A stretch of 64,000 bases of DNA from positions 1-64,000 of the forward strand of contig NZ_JPVN01000004.1 in NCBI RefSeq assembly GCF_000772945.1, written 5' to 3'. Positions 1 to 8,340 of the stretch are shown here, one piece after another. The notes under the pieces were generated by a model that saw only the letters and a list, made by a program, of their open reading frames with translations, did no database searches and was not told the DNA's origin. A program made the position numbers and the translations under genes. The DNA comes from Ureibacillus manganicus DSM 26584 (GTDB lineage Bacteria > Bacillota > Bacilli > Bacillales_A > Planococcaceae). Each line of letters opens with the position of its first letter. The stretch's first letter is position 1.

Positions 1-20
1 ACGTTTAATTCATTAACGTT

Positions 21-44
21 TTGTTGTTCAGTTTTCAAGGTTCA
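21..44 (-). promoter_or_regulatory. rRNA operon leader (boxA-like antitermination region)
   Basis: Read on the minus strand this stretch gives a CTTGAAAACTGAACAA-type motif, the conserved leader/boxA-adjacent signature found just upstream of 16S rRNA (and in spacers) in Bacillales. It lies downstream of two strong minus-strand promoters, so the 16S gene should begin just left of the window. The rRNA itself is not in the window. Confidence 0.7.
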
Positions 45-78
45 TTTATTTCGTCATCATTCGACAACGACAATTCAT

Positions 79-107
79 ATATTAACATTTTGAAAATATG
101 ATGTCAA
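79..107 (-). promoter_or_regulatory. rRNA operon promoter P2 (sigma A)
   Basis: On the minus strand a consensus -35 TTGACA (107-102) is separated by 17 bp from -10 TAATAT (84-79). It lies 72 bp downstream of a second near-consensus promoter and points to the rRNA leader at the window edge. Tandem strong promoters are typical of Bacillus rRNA operons. Confidence 0.85.
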
Positions 108-150
108 TAACTTTTTTTAAATCATCGCCTTTGTTAGCGGCGACTTTTCT

Positions 151-180
151 ATATTAACATCATTAATTCATGAAAGTCAA
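151..180 (-). promoter_or_regulatory. rRNA operon promoter P1 (sigma A)
   Basis: Minus-strand -35 TTGACT (180-175), 18-bp spacer, -10 TAATAT (156-151). It forms a tandem pair with the promoter at 79-107 and reads away from the gene at 248. A short GCCGCTAAC-type inverted repeat (about 125-143) lies between the two promoters. Confidence 0.8.
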
Positions 181-247
181 TATAATTTCATAAGTTTTTT
201 AAAGGACAACTTTTTATATTTTAAATTTAATAAAAAGGAGTAAATGA

Positions 248-901
248 ATGATTCGTAAATTTGCATTAGCATTTGCCGTTGCTCTTGTATTATTCTTTTT
301 AGTCTTTCCACAAAGAGAGGCTATTGTTTCTGTGTTCCAAATGTCTGAAGAACCAGTAGTTATAGCTAAAGGAAATTATGGACAATCCATAATAATTGAA
401 GTGTCTTTTTCACATGATGGCTTTCTTGAATGGTTAAACTCGATAAAACAACCTTATCCACTAATAATGGCAAGTGCTGATTGGATTGAACGCTCTTCTA
501 AGTATATGGATATAATTAAGAAAAAGAATATCCCTATAGGGCTACTTGGAGGAGAAGGTGCTAAGGATTATACTACGGAGTTATTCAATAAAGATCTAGC
601 TATTTACGAGAAATATTTAGAAAATAAGCCACTATGGTTCATGACCTCAGATTATAATTATACAGAGGAACTAAAACAAACTATATTTAATGAACACGTA
701 AACATGCTAACACCTTCAGTTATTTATATAGAGGGTGAAAACTTTAAGAGTGAAAAAGGCGATATAATATCCATTCCATTACACGAAAATTCTTCGTCTA
801 ATTTTGAATCAATATCGAAGTTTTTAAACTCACAAAAATTTGTATCAATTGAAGAAAATATTTTTGGGTACTCTATTAAATCTAAGAAAATGCCTGAATA
901 A
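248..901 (+). CDS. Membrane-anchored PdaB-like protein, probably non-catalytic
   Basis: 217 aa with an N-terminal membrane anchor (about residues 6-20) and an extracytoplasmic remainder. Start ATG follows AAAAAGGAG. It occupies the position of pdaB (spore polysaccharide deacetylase) next to kbaA-gerD-salA-cwlD. Residues about 70-150 (SADWIERSSKYMDIIKKKN, then IGLLGG...KDYTTE) follow the spacing of the NodB-fold segment SASWAERHPDIVERI...IGS...KNYT recalled from PdaB. The TFDxxWGD-type metal/catalytic motif and the usual His-containing GHEIGxH motif are absent. My inference is a diverged PdaB-family pseudoenzyme. Function is unknown, and homology rests on synteny plus weak similarity. Transcribed alone and ended by a strong hairpin. 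Confidence 0.5.
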   Translation: MIRKFALAFAVALVLFFLVFPQREAIVSVFQMSEEPVVIAKGNYGQSIIIEVSFSHDGFLEWLNSIKQPYPLIMASADWIERSSKYMDIIKKKNIPIGLLGGEGAKDYTTELFNKDLAIYEKYLENKPLWFMTSDYNYTEELKQTIFNEHVNMLTPSVIYIEGENFKSEKGDIISIPLHENSSSNFESISKFLNSQKFVSIEENIFGYSIKSKKMPE

Positions 902-905
902 TACG

Positions 906-953
906 AAAAGGACTAGTACATGGAATTATGTACTAGTCCTTTTCTATTTTTTT
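906..953 (+). terminator. Intrinsic terminator (convergent genes)
   Basis: Perfect 16-bp stem (AAAAGGACTAGTACAT and its complement) with a 6-nt loop, then CTATTTTTTT. It ends the gene at 248-901. The A-rich left flank may let it also serve kbaA on the minus strand. Confidence 0.9.
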
Positions 954-955
954 GA

Positions 956-1639
956 TTATGCTTTTGCTTTTTGCTTAGCTTCAAGTTTACGTGCTTTTCT
1001 ACGTTCCTCTAATCTTCTTCGATCCTCATCAGATTTAGCATTATATTTTGGTAATGCTAACAATTGGTATGCATTAACTACAACAAGTGGGAATAATAAC
1101 AGTGCAACATATGTATCAATATTACCTTGTCTACCCATTAATGCGATGATCCACTCTAACGATGTAACAACAATCATAAAGAATAAAGAAGAAACGAGGA
1201 TATGTTTCTTATTTGTTAATTGTACTTTTTTTACCGCTGTTGCAATTGACGCAGAAATTAAAAAGATAAGTAATCCACCATAGAATAACCAATCTTGAAA
1301 ACCTTTTGCACTAGGTGCAAATCGGAAAACAATTAAATCAAAAATAACAAATGCAATTAATAAAGCTTGAACCCAGTTCCATAAAGTTAATGTACGAAAA
1401 ATTCCTACACCTACTTGGTGCAATGTTAAATAAGCAAAGTATCCTGCTTGTGCAATAACGCTCATTGTAACGCCTAATAGAATCATCCAGCTAAATGCAG
1501 CTATAAATTCACCAATTTCACCTGCTGCTAAATATGGTTGAAAGAAGTTCCATCTTATGAAAATACCAGCAACACCTGTAACGATGCCACCGATGAGTAT
1601 GCACATGAAGAAAAATTTAATCCAATTTCGTATTGTCAC
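956..1639 (-). CDS. kbaA: KinB signalling pathway activation protein KbaA
   Basis: About 227 aa integral membrane protein with roughly six hydrophobic segments and a highly basic C-terminal tail (RRRLEERRKARK...). In Bacillus subtilis KbaA is required for activity of the sporulation kinase KinB, feeding the Spo0 phosphorelay. The start chosen is GTG at 1639 (VTIRNWIKFFF), which matches the known N-terminus style and has AAAGGGG about 10 nt upstream. An in-frame TTG at 1663 would add 8 residues but lies on the Shine-Dalgarno side. Neighbours gerD, salA and cwlD reproduce the B. subtilis order, supporting the name strongly. Confidence 0.85.
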   Translation of the reverse strand: MTIRNWIKFFFMCILIGGIVTGVAGIFIRWNFFQPYLAAGEIGEFIAAFSWMILLGVTMSVIAQAGYFAYLTLHQVGVGIFRTLTLWNWVQALLIAFVIFDLIVFRFAPSAKGFQDWLFYGGLLIFLISASIATAVKKVQLTNKKHILVSSLFFMIVVTSLEWIIALMGRQGNIDTYVALLLFPLVVVNAYQLLALPKYNAKSDEDRRRLEERRKARKLEAKQKAKA

Positions 1640-1793
1640 GATGAGCCCGTCCCCTTTTTTCAAATAGTCCTTGTATATTTTAACAACCGTTTGTAAAAAA
1701 AGCTAATCCATGTAAACAAACGTATACATATTCTTTTTCAAAATGTGAACAATAAATGAAAGAGAGCCTTTAAACGAAAGGACTGAACATTCA

Positions 1794-2420
1794 ATGTTAA
1801 AACGATCACTATCCCTTATATTTGTAGTGCTTTTTCTTGCAAGCTGTTCTGATGCTCCAAATCAAACGATGTCTTATGATGAAATAAAGAAAATAATGAT
1901 TGATTCGATTCAGACAGAGGATGGTAAGAAAGCACTTAGGCAGCTTCTGGAAGACCCTAGTATTCGTGATTTAGTTGTACTTGAACATGATCAAGTAGAA
2001 ACTGCAATAAAAGACACTTTATTATCTGAAGAAGCTAAGGAGTTTTGGAAAAAACAGTTTGAAGATCCTAAATTTAAAGAATCAATTGCGAAGAGTATGA
2101 AGGAACAGCAAACCGATATTATGAAGGACCTTATTAAAAATGCTACTTTCCAAGAAGATTTAGTTAAATTCTTCGGACAGCCCGAAATGCAAAAACAATT
2201 AGAAACCATTCTTAAGAGCAGTACTCTCAGAAAGCAAATGGAAGAGGTTGTTATGCAAACAATAGAAGACCCTTTACTTCAAACGAAATGGCAAGATTTG
2301 ATTAAAAAATCAGGTGAGGGAACTTCTAAGAGTAGTAAAGAAGGTGAAGGCGGCGGCGAGTCCAAAGGTGCCGATGAAGGCAGTGGCGGCGGGGACGGCA
2401 GCGGCGGTTCTGGAGGTTAA
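1794..2420 (+). CDS. gerD: Spore germination lipoprotein GerD
   Basis: 208 aa. Signal peptide with lipobox LASC (Cys18 lipidated), then a charged alpha-helical domain (about 26-170) and a Gly/Ser/Glu-rich low-complexity tail (about 173-208). GerD forms a trimeric helical scaffold in the spore inner membrane and clusters nutrient germinant receptors into the germinosome. It is expressed in the forespore under sigma G. GAAAGGA precedes the ATG. It is divergent from kbaA and convergent with salA, as in B. subtilis. The glycine-rich tail is longer than I would expect from the B. subtilis protein. Confidence 0.9.
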   Translation: MLKRSLSLIFVVLFLASCSDAPNQTMSYDEIKKIMIDSIQTEDGKKALRQLLEDPSIRDLVVLEHDQVETAIKDTLLSEEAKEFWKKQFEDPKFKESIAKSMKEQQTDIMKDLIKNATFQEDLVKFFGQPEMQKQLETILKSSTLRKQMEEVVMQTIEDPLLQTKWQDLIKKSGEGTSKSSKEGEGGGESKGADEGSGGGDGSGGSGG

Positions 2421-2456
2421 AAAAAAAGCGGATTGCGTAAACAATCCGCTTTTTTG
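2420..2456. terminator. Bidirectional terminator between gerD and salA
   Basis: Stem GCGGATTG/CAATCCGC with 6-nt loop, flanked by nine A residues on the left and six T residues on the right, so it can act on both strands. Confidence 0.9.
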
Positions 2457-3515
2457 TTATTTTTCTAATTGATTTACAACACTTTTAGCAATTTCTAGAT
2501 AGATTTTTCCTGTTGAATGCTCTGTATCATAAACTGAAGGAGCAAAATCCTCTTTTGTCCAATCAGGTTGTCCTAGAGGGACTTGTCCTAATAACTCTGT
2601 ACGCAATTCATCCGCAAGTTTAGGTCCTCCACCTTTACCGAAGACGTATTCTTTTTCTCCTGTAACTTTTGACTCAAACCATGACATATTTTCAATAACA
2701 CCAAGGATGTCATGATTTGTTTGTAAAGCCATTGCCCCTGCACGTGCTGCTACAAATGCTGCTGTTGGATGTGGTGTAGTGACAATAATTTCTTTAGATG
2801 TAGGTAGTGCTTGGTGAATATCAAGTGCTACGTCACCTGTACCTGGTGGTAAATCTAATAATAAATAATCAAGGTCTCCCCACTCAACATCACGGAAGAA
2901 CTGATCTAATACTTTACCAAGCATTGGTCCGCGCCAAACAATAGGAGCATTATTTTCAACAAAGAATCCCATTGAAATAACTTTTACTCCTAAACGGTCT
3001 ACAGGATAAATACGATCTTCTTTTACAACAGGCATCTCTTGTATACCCATCATGTCTGGAACACTAAATCCATAAATATCCGCATCAATTAGGCCAACTT
3101 TTTTACCTAATCGAGCAAGCGCAACCGCTAAGTTTACGGAAACAGTAGATTTTCCTACGCCACCTTTTCCTGATGCAATAGCAATAACTTGAACTGTAGA
3201 TAGCGGTGACAATATATCATGAGCTTCAGAAGCTGTTGCTTTTCCACGGAAACTTTCTAGAACCTCAGTAGTTAATTCTTCAAATCGAATTCCTACAGTA
3301 GATGCCCCTGCTTCTTTTAATACTTCTACAACCTTCATTTGTAATTGCATTTGCTCTGGTGTATTTGTTTTTGCAATTGCAATTTTAACGCTCACGTGTT
3401 GTTTTTCTTCTTTTATACTTACATTCAGAACCCCGTTTGTCTGTTCTAATGTTTTATGTAAAAATGGGTCTTCAAGTTTCCCTAGTATTTCTCTAACTTG
3501 TTGTTCGTTTATCAA
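2457..3515 (-). CDS. salA: Mrp/NBP35-family P-loop ATPase SalA
   Basis: About 352 aa. N-terminal DUF59/MIP18-like domain (about 1-85), then a Mrp/ApbC P-loop ATPase with deviant Walker A GKGGVGKST (about 116-124) and DADIYG and LLLDLPPGTGD motifs. The iron-sulfur-binding CxxC of ApbC is absent: the segment after ENMSWFE contains no cysteine pair, as in SalA. In B. subtilis SalA (YbaL) represses scoC and so raises exoprotease production. Start chosen is TTG at 3515 (giving INEQQVREIL), about 6-8 nt after AGGGGTG. TTG 3521 and GTG 3524 are also in frame. Convergent with gerD. Confidence 0.85.
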   Translation of the reverse strand: MINEQQVREILGKLEDPFLHKTLEQTNGVLNVSIKEEKQHVSVKIAIAKTNTPEQMQLQMKVVEVLKEAGASTVGIRFEELTTEVLESFRGKATASEAHDILSPLSTVQVIAIASGKGGVGKSTVSVNLAVALARLGKKVGLIDADIYGFSVPDMMGIQEMPVVKEDRIYPVDRLGVKVISMGFFVENNAPIVWRGPMLGKVLDQFFRDVEWGDLDYLLLDLPPGTGDVALDIHQALPTSKEIIVTTPHPTAAFVAARAGAMALQTNHDILGVIENMSWFESKVTGEKEYVFGKGGGPKLADELRTELLGQVPLGQPDWTKEDFAPSVYDTEHSTGKIYLEIAKSVVNQLEK

Positions 3516-3610
3516 GTCCAACACCCCTATATTCTAATGTAATTTTAGTATAGCATAGTGGTTAGTGAAAACTTAGTGAAAATGATTGCGTTTCCAATTA
3601 GAATATAGGC

Positions 3611-3659
3611 AAAAAAAGAAGCCATCCACTGTTACATTTGTGAATGGCTAACTTTTTTT
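3611..3659 (-). terminator. cwlD terminator
   Basis: On the minus strand an AGCCAT/ATGGCT stem with a long loop follows the cwlD stop and ends in CTTTTTTT. Seven T residues on each strand also allow bidirectional action. Confidence 0.75.
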
Positions 3660-4371
3660 ACTCAAATTCAATATTCACGTAATTTTCAATCCCATTGACA
3701 ATGGCACTAGCCATTTTCTCTTGGTATTTCTCGTCTGCTAATAAATCACGTTCTTCATTATTACTTAAGAATCCTGTTTCAATAAGTACAGCCGGAACAT
3801 CTGCCTTTTTCAGTAAATAGATTTGCTTTATTGCCAAAGCTTCACGGTCCGTATTTTGTAAAGTGTTTTTAATAGAATCTTGAACTGACTTTGCTAACAT
3901 TTCACTATTTGGGTGTCCCGTTTGATGGTAGAAAACTTGTGCGCCTCTCCATTTATCTTCTGGAATGGCATTTGCATGGATAGTAATAAAAATGTCTGGT
4001 TGGTTCGATTTCACGATTTCTTCACGCAAAAAGATATCCTGTTTTTTACGCTCTCTTAAAGTGGCAAATTCCTCACTCGGTTTATGCTCGTCCAGCACAT
4101 CTCCGTCAGTCGATCTTGTCATTATAACCTCTGCACCCATACGCTTTAATTGGTGTTCAACCTTTTTTGCAATTGCAAGTGTAATCTTACTTTCGATTAC
4201 AGCTTGAGAAGAAGCACCACCATCAACACCACCATGCCCTGCATCAACGACAATTTTTACCCCGCCTAATGGTTCAGGTAGGAAAAACTTTCTGTCAGAT
4301 GCGCTTGTCTCATATACAACCACCGCTAAACAAACTAATAAAATAACAATTAGTGCAAGCCAACGCTTCAA
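3658..4371 (-). CDS. cwlD: Germination-specific N-acetylmuramoyl-L-alanine amidase CwlD
   Basis: 237 aa, N-terminal signal/anchor (about 4-20) and an Amidase_3 zinc amidase domain. Visible motifs: VDAGHGGVDGG (Zn His), the ESKITLAIAKK glutamate, ITIHANAI (Zn His) and VLIETGFLSN (catalytic Glu). CwlD, with PdaA, makes muramic-delta-lactam in the spore cortex, the mark recognised by germination cortex-lytic enzymes. Start is TTG (KRWLALIV), 7 nt after AAGGCGGTG. A forespore/mother-cell type promoter candidate lies just upstream. In B. subtilis ybaK/ybaJ and rpsI follow here; in this genome an ABC exporter and about 27 kb intervene. Confidence 0.9.
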   Translation of the reverse strand: MKRWLALIVILLVCLAVVVYETSASDRKFFLPEPLGGVKIVVDAGHGGVDGGASSQAVIESKITLAIAKKVEHQLKRMGAEVIMTRSTDGDVLDEHKPSEEFATLRERKKQDIFLREEIVKSNQPDIFITIHANAIPEDKWRGAQVFYHQTGHPNSEMLAKSVQDSIKNTLQNTDREALAIKQIYLLKKADVPAVLIETGFLSNNEERDLLADEKYQEKMASAIVNGIENYVNIEFE

Positions 4372-4403
4372 ACTATAACACCGCCTTTTGCAACCTTTTG
4401 CAC

Positions 4404-4433
4404 TACTATACGCTTGAAAAAGGGCTTGTATGC
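4404..4433 (-). promoter_or_regulatory. Candidate sporulation promoter of cwlD
   Basis: Minus strand -35-like GCATA (4433-4429) and -10-like GTATAGTA (4411-4404) with spacing suitable for sigma E/sigma G. Known cwlD expression during sporulation agrees, but the match is loose. Confidence 0.35.
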
Positions 4434-4519
4434 GTAAAGTTTTGATTATGAAATAATAGAAAATATATTCATATCTTTTAAAAATTTAACCCTATTATCT
4501 TTAGTTTTTATTCTAAAAG

Positions 4520-4554
4520 TTAAAAGCTGTCCACCTTATTATAGATGGACAGCA
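4520..4554 (-). terminator. Terminator of the ABC exporter operon
   Basis: Stem GCTGTCCA/TGGACAGC (12-nt loop) immediately after the stop at 4562, with a minus-strand TTTTAACTTTT tail. Confidence 0.75.
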
Positions 4555-4561
4555 AGTGAGT

Positions 4562-6403
4562 TTATTCTTGGATATGAAGTTGGTTTTGTAAGTTAGCATA
4601 GAATCCTTGTTTGTTCATCAAGGATTCGTGATTGCCTTCTTCTAGTATAGAACCATCTTTAATGACTAAGATTTTATCTGCATTTTCTATTGTTTTTAAT
4701 CGGTGAGCGATGACGAAACTTGTGCGACCGTTCATTAGATTATTTAACCCTTTTTGAATATGAACTTCTGTCATTGTATCTACACTGGAAGTAGCTTCGT
4801 CTAAGATTAGAATATCAGGGTCTTCCAAAATAGCCCGCGCAATTGCTATTAACTGACGTTGCCCTTGACTTAAATTCATACCACCTGAAACAAGCATCGT
4901 TTCGTAACGCTTCGGTAAATACTTGATAAAGTTGTGTGCATAAGCTATTTTTGCCGCTTGCTCTACTTCTTCGTCTGTGGCGTCGAGTTTTCCGTATCGA
5001 ATATTATCCCGTACAGTTCCAGAGAATAAATAAGTATCTTGCAGAACTACTCCTATATGGTCTCGTAAGTTTTCCAGTCGATAGTTTTTAATATTAATAC
5101 CATCAATGAGAATCTCACCATTCGATACATCATAAAAACGATTTAACAATTGAATAATTGTCGTCTTACCAGATCCAGTCGGGCCAACAAGAGCTATTGT
5201 TTCTCCAGCTTTTGCTTTAAATGAAATATTATGAAGTACATACTTTTCTTTGTTGTATTGAAAAGCTACTTTCCTAAATTCCACATTCCCATTAAACTTC
5301 TGTTTTGAAGTAGCATTTTCAAGATCTTTTGGTTCTTCTTCTTCATCAATAATTTCAAAAACTCTCTCTGCACCAGCGATAGCAGATTGGAATGTGTTAA
5401 ATAAGTTTGAGAGCTGATTTATTGGACGTAAAAACTGTCTTGAATAAGTAATAAATGAAGCAATTACACCAATGGTAACTAAATTATTAATGGACATTAA
5501 TGCCCCAACTCCTACAACGATTCCTATTCCTAACGTGTTTATGAAGTTATTAACTGGTCCCATTAGCCCTGTGACAATTTCAGCACGCATGGCTGATTTT
5601 CTTAAATTTTCATTTGCAATATTAAACTGCTCTATTGTTTGTCTTTCTTTTCCGAACAATGTTGTAATATCTGAGTTTGAAATTGTTTCAGCAACAAATC
5701 CATTTAAACTACCTAAATCTCTTTGTTTTGCTTTATAGTTTTTACTACTTCGTTTGATGATTTGTTTTGCGGACCATAGAATACATGGGATGATAAGCAT
5801 CGTTACAATTGCGAGTATCCAATTTAAGTAAAACATTGCTATAGCAGAACCAATAACAGTTAATATTGTAGATATAATTTGGACAACACTTTGTGATAGA
5901 GCAGCATTTAAATTTTCTATATCATTTGTCATTCGACTCATTAAATCGCCTTGTTGTCGTTTATCGAAAATTGATAATGGCAACAACTGAAACTTTTCAA
6001 ATAAATGTTGTCGAAGTTTCCAGATCGTTTTTTGGGACACACGAATCATCACAAAGGTTTGCATCCATGTCAAAATAGCACCTGCGACATAGATAGCAGC
6101 AAGTAGAAGTACCATCCGAATAGTACCGTCTATATCATTTACTAATATATATTTATCTATAATAACCCCGATTAATAATGGACCAAGTAAACTTAATATA
6201 GTAGAGAAAACTACGTAAATAACAGCGCTAATTAACCCTAGTCGTTCATTTTTCAAATAAGTCCATATACGTTTAATTGTTCCCTTTTGATCTTTTGCTT
6301 TTTCTGCCGGGCCATTAAATCGACCACCAGGATGCCTTAAAACATTCCGTGCTTCCGGTGGTCTTCCATTTTGTGTAGTTGGAGGTTGTACTGAATTAGT
6401 CAT
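4562..6403 (-). CDS. ABC exporter half-transporter, catalytically complete subunit (YfiC-like)
   Basis: About 613 aa. N-terminal proline-rich cytosolic extension, six-helix type IV exporter membrane domain (about 45-340), C-terminal nucleotide-binding domain. Walker A GPTGSGKTT, signature LSQGQRQ (Gln instead of the usual second Gly), Walker B ILILDEATSSVD with catalytic Glu, and H-loop IAHRL. Start ATG at 6403 lies 8 nt after AAAGGAGG; it overlaps the upstream subunit by 8 nt, indicating translational coupling. The partner carries the degenerate residues, so the two form a heterodimeric exporter of the BmrCD/YfiBC/TM287-288 type. Substrate cannot be read from sequence; drug or peptide export is likely. 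Confidence 0.85.
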   Translation of the reverse strand: MTNSVQPPTTQNGRPPEARNVLRHPGGRFNGPAEKAKDQKGTIKRIWTYLKNERLGLISAVIYVVFSTILSLLGPLLIGVIIDKYILVNDIDGTIRMVLLLAAIYVAGAILTWMQTFVMIRVSQKTIWKLRQHLFEKFQLLPLSIFDKRQQGDLMSRMTNDIENLNAALSQSVVQIISTILTVIGSAIAMFYLNWILAIVTMLIIPCILWSAKQIIKRSSKNYKAKQRDLGSLNGFVAETISNSDITTLFGKERQTIEQFNIANENLRKSAMRAEIVTGLMGPVNNFINTLGIGIVVGVGALMSINNLVTIGVIASFITYSRQFLRPINQLSNLFNTFQSAIAGAERVFEIIDEEEEPKDLENATSKQKFNGNVEFRKVAFQYNKEKYVLHNISFKAKAGETIALVGPTGSGKTTIIQLLNRFYDVSNGEILIDGINIKNYRLENLRDHIGVVLQDTYLFSGTVRDNIRYGKLDATDEEVEQAAKIAYAHNFIKYLPKRYETMLVSGGMNLSQGQRQLIAIARAILEDPDILILDEATSSVDTMTEVHIQKGLNNLMNGRTSFVIAHRLKTIENADKILVIKDGSILEEGNHESLMNKQGFYANLQNQLHIQE

Positions 6404-8135
6404 CAAGCGTTCCTCCTTTAACAAGTTGCGTTTCTACAATCTCTTGATATGCCTTATTATTTTCCATCAAGTCGTCATGAGACCCGTGACCTACAATATA
6501 TCCATCTTCTAAGACAAGGATTTGATCCGCATGACGAATCGAAGATATTTTAGACGAAACAATAAATTTTGTGCTTTCTTTAAAGTTATCTATTATTGCC
6601 TTTTGTATTTTGCTTTCAGAAATGCTGTCTACAGCAGAAGTTGTATCATCTAATATTAATATCGCAGGTTTCCTTACAAAAGCGCGTGCCATTGCCAGTC
6701 GTTGTTTTTGCCCACCAGACAAATTGGTTGCCCCTTGTGTGATAATATGCTTTTCCTTTGCTTCGAGTTTTTCTACAAATTCATAGGCTTGAGAAGATTG
6801 TAAAGACTCGATAATCTCATCAATATTCGCATCATCTTTTCCGTATTTCACATTTTCCTCAATCGTTTTTGAAAATAGGGTTGCTCTTTGAGGTGCAAAA
6901 GCAATTGCACCACGCAATGTTTGTATATCGATCTTCTTGATCGACATGCCATCTATACGAATTTCACCTTTAGAAACTTCAAATAATCTTGGAATTAATT
7001 TTACTAAGGTAGATTTGCCGCTACCTGTAGCACCAATAATACCGATCGTCTCCCCGGGAAGTGCTTTAAATGAAATATTTTTTAAAACTGGCTCGTTTTC
7101 TTCATTGTAAGCAAAACTAACTCCAACAAACTCTACTTCACCTTTTAGTGGAGTAGTTTCTACACTTCTTGCACTTTTAATTTCTGGTGTTTCTTCTAAC
7201 ACTTCAACGATTCGATTGGCACTTGGAATGGCGCGTGCTATATTCATTAAAACTGCTGAAGAACTCATAAGGCCACCCATAATCATCATTAGATAGTTAA
7301 TAAAAGCTACAATCACCCCTACTTGGATTGTCCCATTATCTACCTTTATAGCCCCTTGCCACAGGGCGATGATAATCCCTATATTTACAACGAACATTGT
7401 TAATGGACCTAAAATACCAATAATTTGACCCGCTTTTATATTTCTTTGCATTAATGATCCATTTACTGATGTAAATTGGGCAATTTGATGCTGTTTACGA
7501 TTATAAGCTTTTACAACTCTTATACCAGCTAAATTTTCCTGTACTTTCGTGTTTACCTGGTCAATGGCTTCTTGAACTTTTAAAAATAACTTTCCAGATA
7601 TTTTCGTAAAGAAGTATATCGAAAAAGCTAAGATTGGCACTACGAACAACAGAACAGGAAAAAGCTCTCGGGCAGTGAAAAAGACAATGATGACTGCACC
7701 AATGAATGTTAAAGGTCCACGAACAAATATCTTTAGGAGCATTGTTAGCGCTCGTTGCAGTGACTCGACATCGCTAGTAATGTTAGTTATTAATTTCCCA
7801 AGAGTAAAATGGTCTTTATTACGACTTGAAAAATATGTAATAGTTTCGTATAAATCTTTTCTTATGTCCGTAGCAAAATTGACTGCCGATTTTGTCGCAT
7901 AGATAGAACAGCCTACACCACCGATTAAACCGATTATTGCGCAAAGAATCATTAAACCGAACATTGTCGCTACGTATTCAGTGTCATTATTTGCAATTCC
8001 ATCATCAATAATATGTTGCATAATCGTTGGTTGTAATAAATCCATTGCCACCTCTAATACCATCATTAAGGGGGCAATAATAGTAAAGAACATATATGGC
8101 TTTAAATATTTTGTGAGTTTAATTGCAGATCGCAT
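6396..8135 (-). CDS. ABC exporter half-transporter, degenerate-site subunit (YfiB-like)
   Basis: 579 aa. Six-helix exporter domain (about 10-310) then nucleotide-binding domain. Walker A GATGSGKST and signature LSGGQKQR are canonical, but Walker B reads ILILDDTTSAVD, with Asp in place of the catalytic Glu, and the H-loop His is replaced (IVSSKISSIRHAD). These are the hallmarks of the degenerate half of heterodimeric exporters, in which one ATP site is hydrolytic and the other mainly binds ATP. First gene of the two-gene operon; ATG preceded by GGAAGAGGCG. Confidence 0.85.
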   Translation of the reverse strand: MRSAIKLTKYLKPYMFFTIIAPLMMVLEVAMDLLQPTIMQHIIDDGIANNDTEYVATMFGLMILCAIIGLIGGVGCSIYATKSAVNFATDIRKDLYETITYFSSRNKDHFTLGKLITNITSDVESLQRALTMLLKIFVRGPLTFIGAVIIVFFTARELFPVLLFVVPILAFSIYFFTKISGKLFLKVQEAIDQVNTKVQENLAGIRVVKAYNRKQHQIAQFTSVNGSLMQRNIKAGQIIGILGPLTMFVVNIGIIIALWQGAIKVDNGTIQVGVIVAFINYLMMIMGGLMSSSAVLMNIARAIPSANRIVEVLEETPEIKSARSVETTPLKGEVEFVGVSFAYNEENEPVLKNISFKALPGETIGIIGATGSGKSTLVKLIPRLFEVSKGEIRIDGMSIKKIDIQTLRGAIAFAPQRATLFSKTIEENVKYGKDDANIDEIIESLQSSQAYEFVEKLEAKEKHIITQGATNLSGGQKQRLAMARAFVRKPAILILDDTTSAVDSISESKIQKAIIDNFKESTKFIVSSKISSIRHADQILVLEDGYIVGHGSHDDLMENNKAYQEIVETQLVKGGTLDD

Positions 8136-8340
8136 CTTTTACGCCTCTTCCTAACAGTTTTGTATGCATTTGTATACGCAGTAAGCAATACATACTTGGA
8201 TTTGAAAACAGTAAAAATTAATTAGTTTCTTATTCTATTATAAGAATGAAATCTTGGATTGATATTGTATAGTAAATCATTTCAAAATTCTACCTGTTAT
8301 ATGCTACGATAAACAAAATTAGGAAATTAGGAGGTATTGT

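Noticed and set aside
840-1283. Plus-strand ORF of 147 codons overlapping kbaA
   Set aside because: It is the shadow of kbaA on the opposite strand and runs through the terminator at 906-953.
8160-8195. GTATGC-ATTT-GTATAC imperfect palindrome upstream of the ABC exporter
   Set aside because: One mismatch, short arms and no regulator gene nearby; too weak to call an operator.
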